From Bacillus methanolicus (GTDB lineage Bacteria; Bacillota; Bacilli; Bacillales; Cytobacillaceae), in assembly GCF_008764295.1 (NCBI RefSeq), contig NZ_VTQX01000008.1, positions 62,001 to 126,000 on the forward strand: a stretch of 64,000 nt of DNA. Direction: 5' to 3'. The notes beneath the pieces were generated by a model. It saw only the letters and a program-made list of their open reading frames with translations. It ran no database searches and had not been told where the DNA came from. Numbering within the stretch: the first letter of the stretch is position 1; the number at the start of each line of letters is the position of its first letter. Below, piece after piece: positions 34,729 to 43,654 of the stretch. The position numbers and the translations under genes are program-made.

Positions 34729-37635
34729 TTAATCAGTATCAACAATTAATAGTAGCGGTCGAAACCCAATATAGCTTTTGATTGAATTGGTATTCGACCC
34801 CATTTCTGTAGCGAAAGAATTTTCTCCCTCAAGAGTTCTTCTAGTCCTTCTATTGACATTATTTTTTAAGATAGAGTTAGTCCATGAGGTAATACGATAC
34901 CCATATAATTTTTTACCAGCATTCCACATAAATTCATCTTTTGGATGAATATTTGCTGAGAAAATACCATTGACAATATACTTATCCCAATCATTATCTA
35001 TATCGTCTGGAGATATTCCACCCGACATTAACTTAGCTTTTAAACTGTAACTCTTCTTATCCTTAAATATTTCCTTTCCATTTGAAGTTGCGATTCCATT
35101 CTCATAAAGTCGATCCCACGAAATACTATGCTGCACATTTCGATCAGCAATCAATTTCTTTTTACCAGCAACCTCATCAACCATAATGAAGTAAAAATCT
35201 CCATCGGGAAATGCGCTAGACTCAGGTGGAATAAACTCCTTAGTTTCTTCACCTAAACCTAAAAATTCACCGACTTTATTATATGTAGCTTTATAGTGGC
35301 AGCGAATTCTCTTGCCAAGTTCTAATTCCTCAATTTTGCTCACTTCATGTACATGGCTAATCCGGCTATCTGAAGCAGTTTCTATTCCTGAGAATACGAA
35401 ATTTCCTTTATCTAACACTTTTATCTCAATAAGATGTTCTTCATTTTTTAAATGATGCTTCTCAAACAGGACTTGCTTGAAATTTGCTGTTTCAAAATTA
35501 TGTAGCTCTGAATTTCTTACTGAAATCTTTTCTGTGTTTCCGTCAATCGTAATCTCTATTTGTCTTGAACTATCTCTTCTCATTGAACCTAAAATTTTTA
35601 ATGAAGTTCCTTTAAAACGAAAACTTACTGAAGCATTATTTCTTCCGTTCATTTGTTTCATAGAGTAGTCAACAGAGTAACCAGCCGTTAGGTTTTGCTT
35701 TTCCCATTCTCCGATATAGTGGAAAGCCCCACAATCGCTTGCGTAAAATTTACTTAGCGGCATTTCAACTTTATTTGAAAGTTCCCAATGAACTCTATAA
35801 ATATTAGCAGAAACACATTCAAACGTTTGTTTACATTGTTCTATAAATGGGAAATACCCTTCTATAATCAACTTTGCTCGCTCAATTTCACTTGTCAGCT
35901 TCCGAATATTTGCCGCTTTAATGGTTAATGCTTGAAATTGGGTCCGAAGAATCGGTTGAACAAAATAAGAATAGATTTCATTTCCAATGAATTTCTTCAT
36001 TAACTTGTTGAATTTCTCTATAATTTTTGTCAACTTGTCTGTTTTTTTACTTTCGACACTCGCCTGCATTTCTACTAAAGTCGAACGAACTTCCTTGTAA
36101 TCTTTTCGAAACCGGTCAATTGATCGTTCAATTTTTTTACAGCATTCAAGTAGATAATTAATATCATAGTTATTCTCAATACCTAAATACCAATTCTCAT
36201 CCACGACTTCCTTATTTAATTCTCCATCGATCAACTTTTCTAGAGGTTTAAAGCTTGTTCCTTGTATAGCTGCTCCACCTTTAGTTGTATTAATTACTTC
36301 TATATTAGGATATTCGCTAATTTGGTTTTCAAGGAATTCCCTCATACTATTAAAAGAAGAATTCGTCTCAATGCTGTTTCCATAAACGTCTTCAACAACT
36401 AAAGTGGATTGGCGATCCTTCTCTTCTACCTTTATAGAACGATTTTTTTGCTGGTACTCAACATCCTTTGAGTAGTACTGCTCATTTTTAAAAGCCAAGT
36501 TTTGCCCAACAAACAGAACAGGATTACATCCAAGTTTTGCCGCTAGCTGAAAGGTAACTGCGGCAATGGTTGGCGCGTCCTGAACTAAATCCATTTCGCC
36601 ACCATTTGAATTTTTTAAATAATATTTTGCCACCGTGTCTTGACTTGTAACCATATGTAGCTTTGGACCTTGATACATCTCTAACGTTTCATAACCAACA
36701 CTTGTTCCATAAATCATAGGAACATCTGCAATCCCTTGTTCAATCATACTTGCAAAAACCTGATGATTATGCCCTTGAGGATCGTAGGTACAAACCGCAT
36801 CAGGTATAATATTTTGTGCAATTAACGCCCGGTTTGCTGAACCTACTGCAAAAATATAAGCTAATTTTTTTTCTTTTATATAACGAAGGTTTTCATATTC
36901 GTCCTCTAAAGAGGGGCCAGCTGATACGATAATTAGGGGCTTATTGCGAAATCGAAGCTTAAATTCATCGCTTAATATATTGGGAGTTTGAACAGTTTTT
37001 GGTAAATTTACTAAGCTATTTAATGTCCACCTTGTACTAAAAGCACTGTCTACATACAAAGTTTGTCTTTTAGAAGAAACCGCCGCTTTAAAATTTTCAG
37101 AGAATAGCACGAATTTTTCTTTAAATATTTGTTGATAGCTAGGCAAGACGATAAGCAGAATCCGCTCTCGGATATTATGTGTTAGCTGTTCTAAAAAAAG
37201 CTTCCCCTCTTCGTTCGAATTTTCGACAAAGATATTTTTTGCTTTGTGAAGTGGGAGCTCTTTTAGTGACTGTACATTTATAAACTCGTGAAAAATATCT
37301 ATACTTGGTTCATAAATAGAAAAATTAAAATTAGGATGCCTCTTTAAAAATTCCTTTACATGATAGCCTAGCCCGACACCATAAAATAGCACGTGCTCAT
37401 AATCGTCAATATTGATATTAATTTGATCGATTAGTTGTTCTGCTTCTCTTTCAGGGTCATATTTACTATGGACAAGCATATGGCGCTCATCCAGTGTGAT
37501 TAGTATAGTCGGCTTCCCTTTTCTTGATTCAATTGTGCTACAGGAGGTTTCTTGTTGATTATTCCATCTGTTTTCCAATTTCTTTACTAGCTCTGGATAG
37601 TTTTGTTTTAAAAAGGATAAATTTTCGGTTACCAT
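34729..37635 (-). CDS. Giant Maf-like (6-hydroxymethylpterin pyrophosphokinase MptE-like) motility glycosyltransferase
   Basis: This 968-residue protein contains a Maf/DUF115 core at about residues 225-400 (PLIIVSAGPSLEDEYENLRY, IFAVGSANRALIAQNIIPDA, LVQDAPTIAAVTFQLAAKLG, NPVLFVGQNLAF). An N-terminal MAF_flag10-like part precedes it and a helical segment follows. Maf proteins transfer pseudaminic or legionaminic acid to flagellin. Usual Maf length is about 600-650 residues. The extra C-terminus has a galactose-binding-like beta domain (about 640-760) and a last ~200 residues resembling tail or wall proteins, ending SYIGFRPLLLIVDTD. The gene overlaps ugd by seven bases; GGGAGGCG precedes the ATG. 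Confidence 0.88.
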   Translation of the reverse strand: MVTENLSFLKQNYPELVKKLENRWNNQQETSCSTIESRKGKPTILITLDERHMLVHSKYDPEREAEQLIDQININIDDYEHVLFYGVGLGYHVKEFLKRHPNFNFSIYEPSIDIFHEFINVQSLKELPLHKAKNIFVENSNEEGKLFLEQLTHNIRERILLIVLPSYQQIFKEKFVLFSENFKAAVSSKRQTLYVDSAFSTRWTLNSLVNLPKTVQTPNILSDEFKLRFRNKPLIIVSAGPSLEDEYENLRYIKEKKLAYIFAVGSANRALIAQNIIPDAVCTYDPQGHNHQVFASMIEQGIADVPMIYGTSVGYETLEMYQGPKLHMVTSQDTVAKYYLKNSNGGEMDLVQDAPTIAAVTFQLAAKLGCNPVLFVGQNLAFKNEQYYSKDVEYQQKNRSIKVEEKDRQSTLVVEDVYGNSIETNSSFNSMREFLENQISEYPNIEVINTTKGGAAIQGTSFKPLEKLIDGELNKEVVDENWYLGIENNYDINYLLECCKKIERSIDRFRKDYKEVRSTLVEMQASVESKKTDKLTKIIEKFNKLMKKFIGNEIYSYFVQPILRTQFQALTIKAANIRKLTSEIERAKLIIEGYFPFIEQCKQTFECVSANIYRVHWELSNKVEMPLSKFYASDCGAFHYIGEWEKQNLTAGYSVDYSMKQMNGRNNASVSFRFKGTSLKILGSMRRDSSRQIEITIDGNTEKISVRNSELHNFETANFKQVLFEKHHLKNEEHLIEIKVLDKGNFVFSGIETASDSRISHVHEVSKIEELELGKRIRCHYKATYNKVGEFLGLGEETKEFIPPESSAFPDGDFYFIMVDEVAGKKKLIADRNVQHSISWDRLYENGIATSNGKEIFKDKKSYSLKAKLMSGGISPDDIDNDWDKYIVNGIFSANIHPKDEFMWNAGKKLYGYRITSWTNSILKNNVNRRTRRTLEGENSFATEMGSNTNSIKSYIGFRPLLLIVDTD

Positions 37636-38969
37636 AAGTAAATCGCCTCCCTCTTCAACAGAAGATCTAAGTTGCTTACAGAATCAACGGTATAATATTC
37701 AAATCCACGCTTTTGTAATTCTTCCATCGGTAGACAATAACGCCCATCAAATACAATAGCCGTTTTCATGACTCTCTTCATTTTTGCCGAATCAATTTTT
37801 TTGAACTCGTCCCATTCCGTTAAAACTAAACAAGCATCTGCTCCATCTACAGCATCATATAAGGAATCTTTGTATTGCACTTCATAAGGAAGAACTAATT
37901 TCGCCTTCTCCATTGCAATTGGATCATATGCTACTATTTGAGCACCATGACTGATCAGTTCATTAATAACCTTAATTGAAGGAGCCTTACGCATATCATC
38001 CGTATTAGGTTTAAAAGAAAGGCCAAGAACAGCGAGCTTTTTATCTTTCAAATTAGAAAATCTACGAAGTACTTTTTCTACCAATTTTAACGGTTGTTTT
38101 TCATTGACATGAATGACACTATTCAAAATTTCTAATTCATAGCCATTTTCTTGTCCAATATGCAGCAACGCATTTGTATCTTTCGGAAAACAAGAACCCC
38201 CATATCCTATACCTGCATTTAAAAAAGCATGGCCAATTCTTTGATCCATTCCCATGCCCTTTGAAACGTCTGTTATATTCGCACCAACTTTTCCGCATAA
38301 ATTTGCCATTTCATTTATAAAGCTGATCTTAGTTGCAAGAAATGCGTTAGAAGCATACTTAATTAATTCAGCACTCTCAATATCAGTATGTATTACAGGG
38401 AGGTTGAACGGACTGTAAATCCTTTCAACAAAATTAGCAGTTGCCTTTGTATCTGAACCAATGACAATTCTGTCCCCATGAAAAGTGTCATATATAGCAT
38501 GGCCTTCTCTTAAAAACTCGGGATTGGAAACTATTTCTACTTCCACATTTACCTGAAGATGTTCGAGAATTGTTTTCTTAATAGTTCTATTTGTTCCAAC
38601 AGGTACTGTACTTTTTGTAATAACTACGATATTACTTTTTAAATGTCTCGCAATATCCTTTGCTGCCTGCAAAATATAAGTTAAGTCTGCTGAGCCATCC
38701 TCACTTTGCGGCGTATCTACGGCAAGATAAACTGCGTCTGCATCATTGAGTCCTATTTCATGACTTAAAGTAAACCGCAGTTTCTTGTCAGATATGTTTT
38801 TCTTTAACAGCTCCTCTAAACCAGGTTCATAAATAGGAGATATTCCACTGCCTAGTTTTTTAACCTTCTGTTCGTCTATATCAATACATGTCACATCATG
38901 ACCGATCTCCGCAAGACATACACCGGTTACAAGTCCAACATAACCTGTCCCAATGATTGCAATTTTCAT
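37629..38969 (-). CDS. ugd: UDP-glucose/GDP-mannose 6-dehydrogenase family protein
   Basis: This 446-residue protein has the NAD motif IGTGYVGLVTGVCLAEIGHD, then VTKSTVPVGTNRTIKKTI, SNPEFLREGHAI, the active-site Cys in GIGYGGSCFPKDTNAL, and AVLGLSFKPNTDDMRKAPS. It oxidises UDP-glucose to UDP-glucuronate. This would make a uronic acid available as a donor for the four glycosyltransferases downstream. The start is the ATG at 38967-38969 (AGGTG seven bases upstream). It is the first gene of the long unit that continues through maf. Confidence 0.92.
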   Translation of the reverse strand: MKIAIIGTGYVGLVTGVCLAEIGHDVTCIDIDEQKVKKLGSGISPIYEPGLEELLKKNISDKKLRFTLSHEIGLNDADAVYLAVDTPQSEDGSADLTYILQAAKDIARHLKSNIVVITKSTVPVGTNRTIKKTILEHLQVNVEVEIVSNPEFLREGHAIYDTFHGDRIVIGSDTKATANFVERIYSPFNLPVIHTDIESAELIKYASNAFLATKISFINEMANLCGKVGANITDVSKGMGMDQRIGHAFLNAGIGYGGSCFPKDTNALLHIGQENGYELEILNSVIHVNEKQPLKLVEKVLRRFSNLKDKKLAVLGLSFKPNTDDMRKAPSIKVINELISHGAQIVAYDPIAMEKAKLVLPYEVQYKDSLYDAVDGADACLVLTEWDEFKKIDSAKMKRVMKTAIVFDGRYCLPMEELQKRGFEYYTVDSVSNLDLLLKREAIYLW

Positions 38970-39207
38970 TTTTTTCACCTGCAAATTCTTATAAATTCCC
39001 CAGCTTCTCTACTAATGGTTTTCGCTCTCAAAAGATTTCAATACAGTAAAATCATTTTAGTTTAACATACGCAAACCTCTTGTCTAGAGCAGCTAGCTTT
39101 TATAGACGAATGAGCTTAAACTTGTGAATCAGTTGTCTACACGTAGCTCATCTTTTCGAACAAGGTACATTTAAGTTTTTCTCCCGGATAATCTTTCACA
39201 TGATGAA

Positions 39208-40227
39208 TTATGGATTGTCCACGAGCTTCTCTTCTAAGATCCAGCTTCTTAACGTTTCTTTATCAATGGCAGCATCCTCTCTAACACGTGGAGGATTATG
39301 AATTGGATGGGCATCCTTGTACGAATGGCTTCCAACATAAGGTGCCTGAATAATATACATATTGCCCGTTTCTAAGCCCACTCTAACTTCATCTTCAGTC
39401 ATTAATTCTTCAAACATTTTTTCGCCCGGACGAATACCGATTTGTTTGATTGCAACAGCCTTTGATAAGTTATACTTTTGCGTTACCTCTTCTATTAGCA
39501 CATCAACAAGTTCACATAATTTAATAATTGGCATCTTTAAGACAAACACTTCTCCGCCCTTAGCAATTTCATTTGCCTCTAGAATTAGATTTATTGCTTG
39601 GGTTGAGGTCATCATATATCTCAACATGTTGGCGTCCGTCACCGTTATTTTATTCTCTTTTACTATTTGCTTAATGAATAGGGGAATGACTGAACCTCTT
39701 GACCCCATGACATTCCCAAATCGAACTGAGCTAAATATAGTTTGCTTTGGTCCCTTTTGGTATTGTGCAGCCGATATTAATCTTTCAGCGGTTAACTTAG
39801 TTGCTCCGTAAGTATTGGTTGGCGCAATTGCCTTGTCTGTACTAGTGAAGAGAACCTTTTTAACATTTGTTGTCAATGCCGCCTGAATAACATTTTGCGT
39901 CCCTAACACATTCGTTTGAACCGCTTCGAAAGGGTTGTATTCACAAGCAGGAACATGCTTCATCGCTGCTAGGTGGAAGACATAATCAATATCCTCCATT
40001 GCCCTCAAGAGCCGATTTTCATCGCGAACATCGCCGATTAAATATCTTATATTCTTATGGTTCTGAAGCTCTTGTTGCATTTCAAACTGCTTATATTCAT
40101 CCCTGCTAAAAATACGGATTACCTTAGGGTTCTGCTCAAGCAATTCTTTAGTCAACCTGCGCCCTATCGTGCCCGTTCCACCTATTATTAAAATATTTTT
40201 ATTCGTATACATAGTTGTCCGCATCAT
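39208..40227 (-). CDS. UDP-GlcNAc 4,6-dehydratase-type SDR (PseB/Pen-like)
   Basis: This 339-residue protein belongs to the polysaccharide-biosynthesis SDR group of PseB and CapD: IIGGTGTIGRRLTKELLEQN, FSRDEYKQFEMQQEL, IGDVRDENRLLRAMEDIDYV, AAMKHVPACEYNPFEAVQTN, the catalytic YGATKLTAERLIS and SVRFGNVMGSRGSVIPLF. It should carry out the first step on UDP-GlcNAc towards pseudaminic acid. It lies 25 kb from pseC, at the far end of the island next to hag. Two or three ATGs near 40212-40227 are possible starts; AGTAGGT favours the first two. Confidence 0.87.
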   Translation of the reverse strand: MMRTTMYTNKNILIIGGTGTIGRRLTKELLEQNPKVIRIFSRDEYKQFEMQQELQNHKNIRYLIGDVRDENRLLRAMEDIDYVFHLAAMKHVPACEYNPFEAVQTNVLGTQNVIQAALTTNVKKVLFTSTDKAIAPTNTYGATKLTAERLISAAQYQKGPKQTIFSSVRFGNVMGSRGSVIPLFIKQIVKENKITVTDANMLRYMMTSTQAINLILEANEIAKGGEVFVLKMPIIKLCELVDVLIEEVTQKYNLSKAVAIKQIGIRPGEKMFEELMTEDEVRVGLETGNMYIIQAPYVGSHSYKDAHPIHNPPRVREDAAIDKETLRSWILEEKLVDNP

Positions 40228-40246
40228 CTTACCTACTTCAATGGAT

Positions 40247-40834
40247 TTATTTCATTGCAAAATTTTTCTTAGTCTCGCCATTAATAATCTCAAATTGTGG
40301 TAAAATTTCATATTGAATAATATCTGCTATCAAGATGGAATCTTTATTTTCGATTGCTTCCATTAAGTTTGGTAATTCCATCTCGAAAACGGCAATGCTT
40401 TTTACAAATTCTCCCCAGTTCACAATAGAGTGTTTTAATTGATCAATTTTTTTCAATGATTGGTAAATCCAATCTACCCCGTCCAATAAATAGGTTAATG
40501 TAAGCCACGCATTCTCAGAGGGTGTTTGGTAAAATTCATGAACAAGGGCTTTAATTTCAGGAATTGCTCGATTGGTATAATCATCTAACGAAACCAATAC
40601 ATCATCAATAAGCTCTTGCACTGTTTTTACAATCGCCTCTATTTCTTTAATCTCACCCTTTTTAGCCAGCATATATTCTTCGTGATCCTCGTATACTTCT
40701 TGACCATCAATGACTAAATGACTAAAAAACAAAGCTTTTTCAGAGGTCGTACTGTTAATTTTTTCAATGATCTTTTCAGTTCCATTTGCTCCGCTGTCAA
40801 AAGTATGCACTTGGTCTAATATCGTTAATTTCAT
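40247..40834 (-). CDS. Unknown SigD-driven protein beside hag
   Basis: I do not recognise this 195-residue acidic protein. The first ~60 residues look like a small alpha/beta domain (MKLTILDQVHTFDSGANGTE ... LFFSHLVIDGQEVYEDHEEY); the rest is mainly helical and leucine- and glutamate-rich. GGAGG precedes the ATG, and a SigD-type promoter with the same AAAAATGTCGATAT core as the hag promoter lies directly upstream. It ends 20 bases before the PseB-like gene, with which it may be co-transcribed. The context suggests a flagellin-glycosylation or assembly accessory role. Confidence 0.75.
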   Translation of the reverse strand: MKLTILDQVHTFDSGANGTEKIIEKINSTTSEKALFFSHLVIDGQEVYEDHEEYMLAKKGEIKEIEAIVKTVQELIDDVLVSLDDYTNRAIPEIKALVHEFYQTPSENAWLTLTYLLDGVDWIYQSLKKIDQLKHSIVNWGEFVKSIAVFEMELPNLMEAIENKDSILIADIIQYEILPQFEIINGETKKNFAMK

Positions 40835-40865
40835 TATCGTTCCTCCGTCTAATTAGATACTTATA

Positions 40866-40892
40866 ATATCGACATTTTTCAACAAATGTTAA
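40866..40892 (-). promoter_or_regulatory. SigD-type promoter for the 195-residue gene and pseB-like gene
   Basis: On the minus strand, TTAA (40889-40892), 15 bases, GTCGATAT (40866-40873). The AAAAATGTCGATAT core is identical to that of the hag promoter, consistent with co-regulation. Confidence 0.65.
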
Positions 40893-40983
40893 GACGACTT
40901 GCTTAGGGAATTATTGGTTAAGGAAAAGGAGTAATCTTATTGGGATGGATTCGAGGAATCTTTTGATGCAAAAAATAAAGCAC

Positions 40984-41013
40984 AAAAAACCCCAGACGAA
41001 ATATCGCCTGGGG
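40984..41013 (-). terminator. Terminator of hag
   Basis: On the minus strand, CCCCAGGCGA pairs with the complementary TCGTCTGGGG around a short loop and is followed by six T. It starts about 15 bases after the hag stop. It is a strong intrinsic terminator, as expected for a very highly expressed gene. Confidence 0.88.
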
Positions 41014-41028
41014 AATTCCAATAATTAA

Positions 41029-42003
41029 TTATTGAAGTAATTGTAATACTGATTGAGGCTTTTGGTTTGCTTGAGCAAGCATTGCTTGGGAAGCTTGTCC
41101 TAAGATGTTTGCACGAGTCATTTCCATTACCTCTTTCGCCATATCTACATCGCGAATACGAGATTCAGCAGCAGATAGGTTTTCAGAAGAGTTATTTAAG
41201 TTAGAAATCGTGTGCTCTAAACGGTTTTGGTATGCACCAAGGTTAGAACGTTGAGCAGATACAGTTTCAATTGCATTGTTGATTACTTCGATAGCAGCAG
41301 AAGCAGCAGCGTGGCTAGTTACATCTAATGCATATCCTGTAATCGTGCTATCTGTACCGTTTGTAACTCCAGCTCCACTAAATTGACCATTAGCAGGGTT
41401 ATTTGCACCATTTCTTAATTCATGTACTGCATCACCAATACCATCATCAGTGATTTCTGTAGAATCACCTGCAGCAGCACCTTCTAAACCAAGTGCTTTA
41501 GCGCTCATGTTAACAATTTCAATTGTCATACTTTGACCATTGTTAGCACCAACTTGGAAAGTTGCAGAGAATTTTCCACCATTAGTACCACCACTCAATA
41601 ATTTTTGAGTGTTGAACTCAGTTGTGTTAGAAATACGGTTAATCTCAGAAGTTAACTCGTTGATTTCTTTTTGGATCTCGTTACGGTCTACTTCAACGTT
41701 TGTATCGTTCGCTGCTTGAGTAGCAAGTTCACGCATACGTTGTAGAATGTTGTGAGTTTCTTGTAAAGCACCTTCAGCAGTTTGAATCATAGAGATACCG
41801 TCTTGTGCGTTACGGCTAGCTTGATCTAAACCACGTACTTGCGCACGCATTTTTTCAGAGATTGCTAGACCTGCAGCATCGTCACCAGCACGGTTGATAC
41901 GAAGACCTGAAGATAATTTTTCCATAGCTTTTGCACCAGCGTTGTTGTTAACGCCCATTTGACGGTAAGTGTTTAACGCTGAAACGTTAGTGTTGATAAT
42001 CAT
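41029..42003 (-). CDS. hag: Flagellin (main, 324 residues)
   Basis: The N-terminal D0/D1 region ([40 protein letters not shown]) and the C-terminal D1/D0 region (RLEHTISNLNNSSENLSAAE, RDVDMAKEVMEMTRANIL, ending KPQSVLQLLQ) are typical. The surface-exposed middle (about residues 140-235) is short and Gly/Asn/Ser/Thr-rich, offering possible O-glycosylation sites for pseudaminate. The gene has a SigD-type promoter, a structured leader with CsrA sites and a strong terminator. It is a single-gene unit. A second, larger flagellin lies at 48425-50347. Confidence 0.97.
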   Translation of the reverse strand: MIINTNVSALNTYRQMGVNNNAGAKAMEKLSSGLRINRAGDDAAGLAISEKMRAQVRGLDQASRNAQDGISMIQTAEGALQETHNILQRMRELATQAANDTNVEVDRNEIQKEINELTSEINRISNTTEFNTQKLLSGGTNGGKFSATFQVGANNGQSMTIEIVNMSAKALGLEGAAAGDSTEITDDGIGDAVHELRNGANNPANGQFSGAGVTNGTDSTITGYALDVTSHAAASAAIEVINNAIETVSAQRSNLGAYQNRLEHTISNLNNSSENLSAAESRIRDVDMAKEVMEMTRANILGQASQAMLAQANQKPQSVLQLLQ

Positions 42004-42010
42004 GTATAAG

Positions 42011-42048
42011 TTCCTCCTTGAAAATGGTTTTATCCCACATCCATGTGG
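42011..42048 (-). promoter_or_regulatory. Two CsrA-type sites in the hag leader
   Basis: On the minus strand, CCACATGGATGTGG (42035-42048) forms a small hairpin with GGA in the loop. It contains ACATGGATGT, close to the CsrA consensus ACARGGATGT. The second site is the Shine-Dalgarno AAGGAGG (42012-42018). B. subtilis hag has the same two-site design, in which CsrA blocks translation until FliW sequesters it. Both csrA and fliW lie directly upstream. Confidence 0.7.
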
Positions 42049-42060
42049 TTTTGTATGTTC

Positions 42061-42098
42061 AATCTAGTCATTTGGTCGGCCGCCCGAATGACTAGATT
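42061..42098 (-). promoter_or_regulatory. 5'-end stem-loop of the hag transcript
   Basis: AATCTAGTCATT and AATGACTAGATT form a perfect 12-bp stem, extended by GG/CC and an inner CGGCCG. With the -10 box at 42112-42119, the transcript would start within about 10 bases of this stem. A stem at the very 5' end is a known way to stabilise mRNA in Bacillus. Confidence 0.6.
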
Positions 42099-42108
42099 GG
42101 TTACAACC

Positions 42109-42138
42109 ATTATATCGACATTTTTCTTAGGTTGTGAA
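42109..42138 (-). promoter_or_regulatory. hag promoter, SigD-type with SigA-like overlap
   Basis: GTCGATAT (42112-42119) is seven of eight to the SigD -10 consensus; the -35 15 bases upstream is TTCA (42135-42138), a poor match. The same bases contain TTCACA-N18-TATAAT, a passable SigA promoter. SigD control is expected for hag; the SigA overlap is only an observation. Confidence 0.6.
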
Positions 42139-42160
42139 GGGCTAATTTCATTTTTTTTAT

Positions 42161-42388
42161 TTATTTTTTTAGTTGATCGGAGAATTTTGTCAAAAGATCC
42201 ATTGTCGTGTCTATGGCCTGCGAGTTTTCTTCTTGAATTGCCAAATATACTTCTTTTCGATGAATTTCGACATTTTTTGGAGCGTTAATCCCAATTTTAA
42301 TTTGTTCACCATCAACAGAAAGAATTTTGATTTCGATGTCATCACCAATTTGAATCGCTTGGTTAAGTTTCCTAGTAAGTACAAGCAT
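42161..42388 (-). CDS. csrA: Translational regulator CsrA
   Basis: This 75-residue protein starts [20 protein letters not shown], the invariant CsrA opening, then [20 protein letters not shown] and [19 protein letters not shown]. The C-terminal helix is longer than in E. coli CsrA, as in Bacillus, where it contacts FliW. CsrA binds GGA motifs in the hag leader and blocks translation. The gene starts three bases after the fliW stop and lies directly upstream of the hag promoter. Confidence 0.97.
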   Translation of the reverse strand: MLVLTRKLNQAIQIGDDIEIKILSVDGEQIKIGINAPKNVEIHRKEVYLAIQEENSQAIDTTMDLLTKFSDQLKK

Positions 42389-42391
42389 TGC

Positions 42392-42841
42392 TTAGCCCTC
42401 CTTACCGGTTACTGCTGCAGTTTGGACTAAAGGATGCTTCGTCGTGTAGGAGCTGTCGCTAAGAATTACTTGCTTCCCTAATTTTTTCTTATTGTTTATG
42501 ACAATAGGTCCTTGCAGGTTCGCAGTTGTGTTTTGGAAGGGTTCCTGAACTGTAAGAATAACAAATGTTGCAACATCCTCTGCTTGTGAGATTTCGAGAA
42601 CTTCTACTACATGCTCCGGCAACTTTAGTTCATAGCCTGGAAAAAACTCAAATGGACTTACGATCACAAACGCAAGACTTGGCGTTTGAACCGATTGTAA
42701 AATAAAGAAAGGCCCATCCTCTGCAAAAGGTAATACATAAAACTGTTTTTCTTCTAAAAAACTAGGAATTCCACTGTTAAAGTGAATGATATTGGCTTGA
42801 TCAATTTCGATCTCACCATGATACTTCGTTGCAATTTTCAT
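42392..42841 (-). CDS. fliW: Flagellar assembly factor FliW
   Basis: This 149-residue beta-rich protein has MKIATKYHGEIEIDQANIIH, then GIPSFLEEKQFYVLPFAED and SPFEFFPGYELKLPE with ILTVQEPFQNTTANLQGPIV. FliW binds either flagellin or CsrA; when flagellin is exported it captures CsrA and frees hag mRNA for translation. The ATG at 42839-42841 gives the usual N-terminus; a GTG four codons earlier is possible. It lies between yviE and csrA as in B. subtilis. Confidence 0.95.
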   Translation of the reverse strand: MKIATKYHGEIEIDQANIIHFNSGIPSFLEEKQFYVLPFAEDGPFFILQSVQTPSLAFVIVSPFEFFPGYELKLPEHVVEVLEISQAEDVATFVILTVQEPFQNTTANLQGPIVINNKKKLGKQVILSDSSYTTKHPLVQTAAVTGKEG

Positions 42842-42855
42842 TTTCGTCACCACTT

Positions 42856-43437
42856 CTAGATTTTTTGGTCGAGGGCGGCACCTACCGCTCTTATCTGCAT
42901 TGACGCTTTCTGCTTTAAGTAAATCTGCAAGTTACCCGGATTGTATTTAATGGTAGGTTCATTCGGTTTAATATCAATATTGAAATTCCCTCTATGCACT
43001 TTTATCTCTATCTTTGATGGCTGATAGCTGAATTTCACTTTATCAGCCGAAGAGGGCATATAGCCAATATTAAATTGCATTTGTTTAGGTTCACTGTTGT
43101 CCCGCGCAATGTCTGGAATGACACTTTTGTTCTGACCTTCAATCTTCATGAGACGATCGCCTTCTGCCGCATTCTCAGCAATGCTTTGCAGGGCCTTTTG
43201 CTTTGCCTTTGCTGCCCACTCTTTCACCACTCTTAGCGGATTCTTTAAGTTGGCATCAGCGAAAGCCTCCGTCTGGTCAATTTCCAATTTACTGTCTGTC
43301 TTAATGTATTCTACTTCCGGCTGCGGTTGATTCAGACTCATATCAGCTTTAGGCTGCCTTATTTCAATTGTTGATCGGCTCTTATTTAGGCCTAAATAAG
43401 CGAGGTGACTATCAATTTCTAATCGAGGTAGCTTCAT
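42856..43437 (-). CDS. YviE-like flagellar-region protein (DUF6470 type)
   Basis: This 193-residue protein has IEIRQPKADMSLNQPQPEVE and a second similar strand pattern near the end (FNIDIKPNEPTIKYNPGNLQ), giving a repeated beta-like texture. A helical middle contains VKEWAAKAKQKALQSIAENA. It matches B. subtilis YviE in position (between flgL and fliW) and style. Its function is not known. GGGAGG precedes the ATG. With fliW and csrA it probably forms one unit. Confidence 0.8.
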   Translation of the reverse strand: MKLPRLEIDSHLAYLGLNKSRSTIEIRQPKADMSLNQPQPEVEYIKTDSKLEIDQTEAFADANLKNPLRVVKEWAAKAKQKALQSIAENAAEGDRLMKIEGQNKSVIPDIARDNSEPKQMQFNIGYMPSSADKVKFSYQPSKIEIKVHRGNFNIDIKPNEPTIKYNPGNLQIYLKQKASMQIRAVGAALDQKI

Positions 43438-43654
43438 AGCTAGTCCTCCCTTAAGGAATTATAATTCTATTTTAGCTAAAGTTGATGACAATTAAAACCA
43501 TCGTTTCATTTTAAAAACAGTTTTATGTGGAGTGGTGCTGATCTTTGGGGTATTTTCTCACCGTTCAGATAACTGAAGGAGGTATGAAAGCAAGGCTTCA
43601 CACGAAAGAGCCAAAAATCATTGTATCAATAAAGCTGTTCAACAAAGTCCTTTT

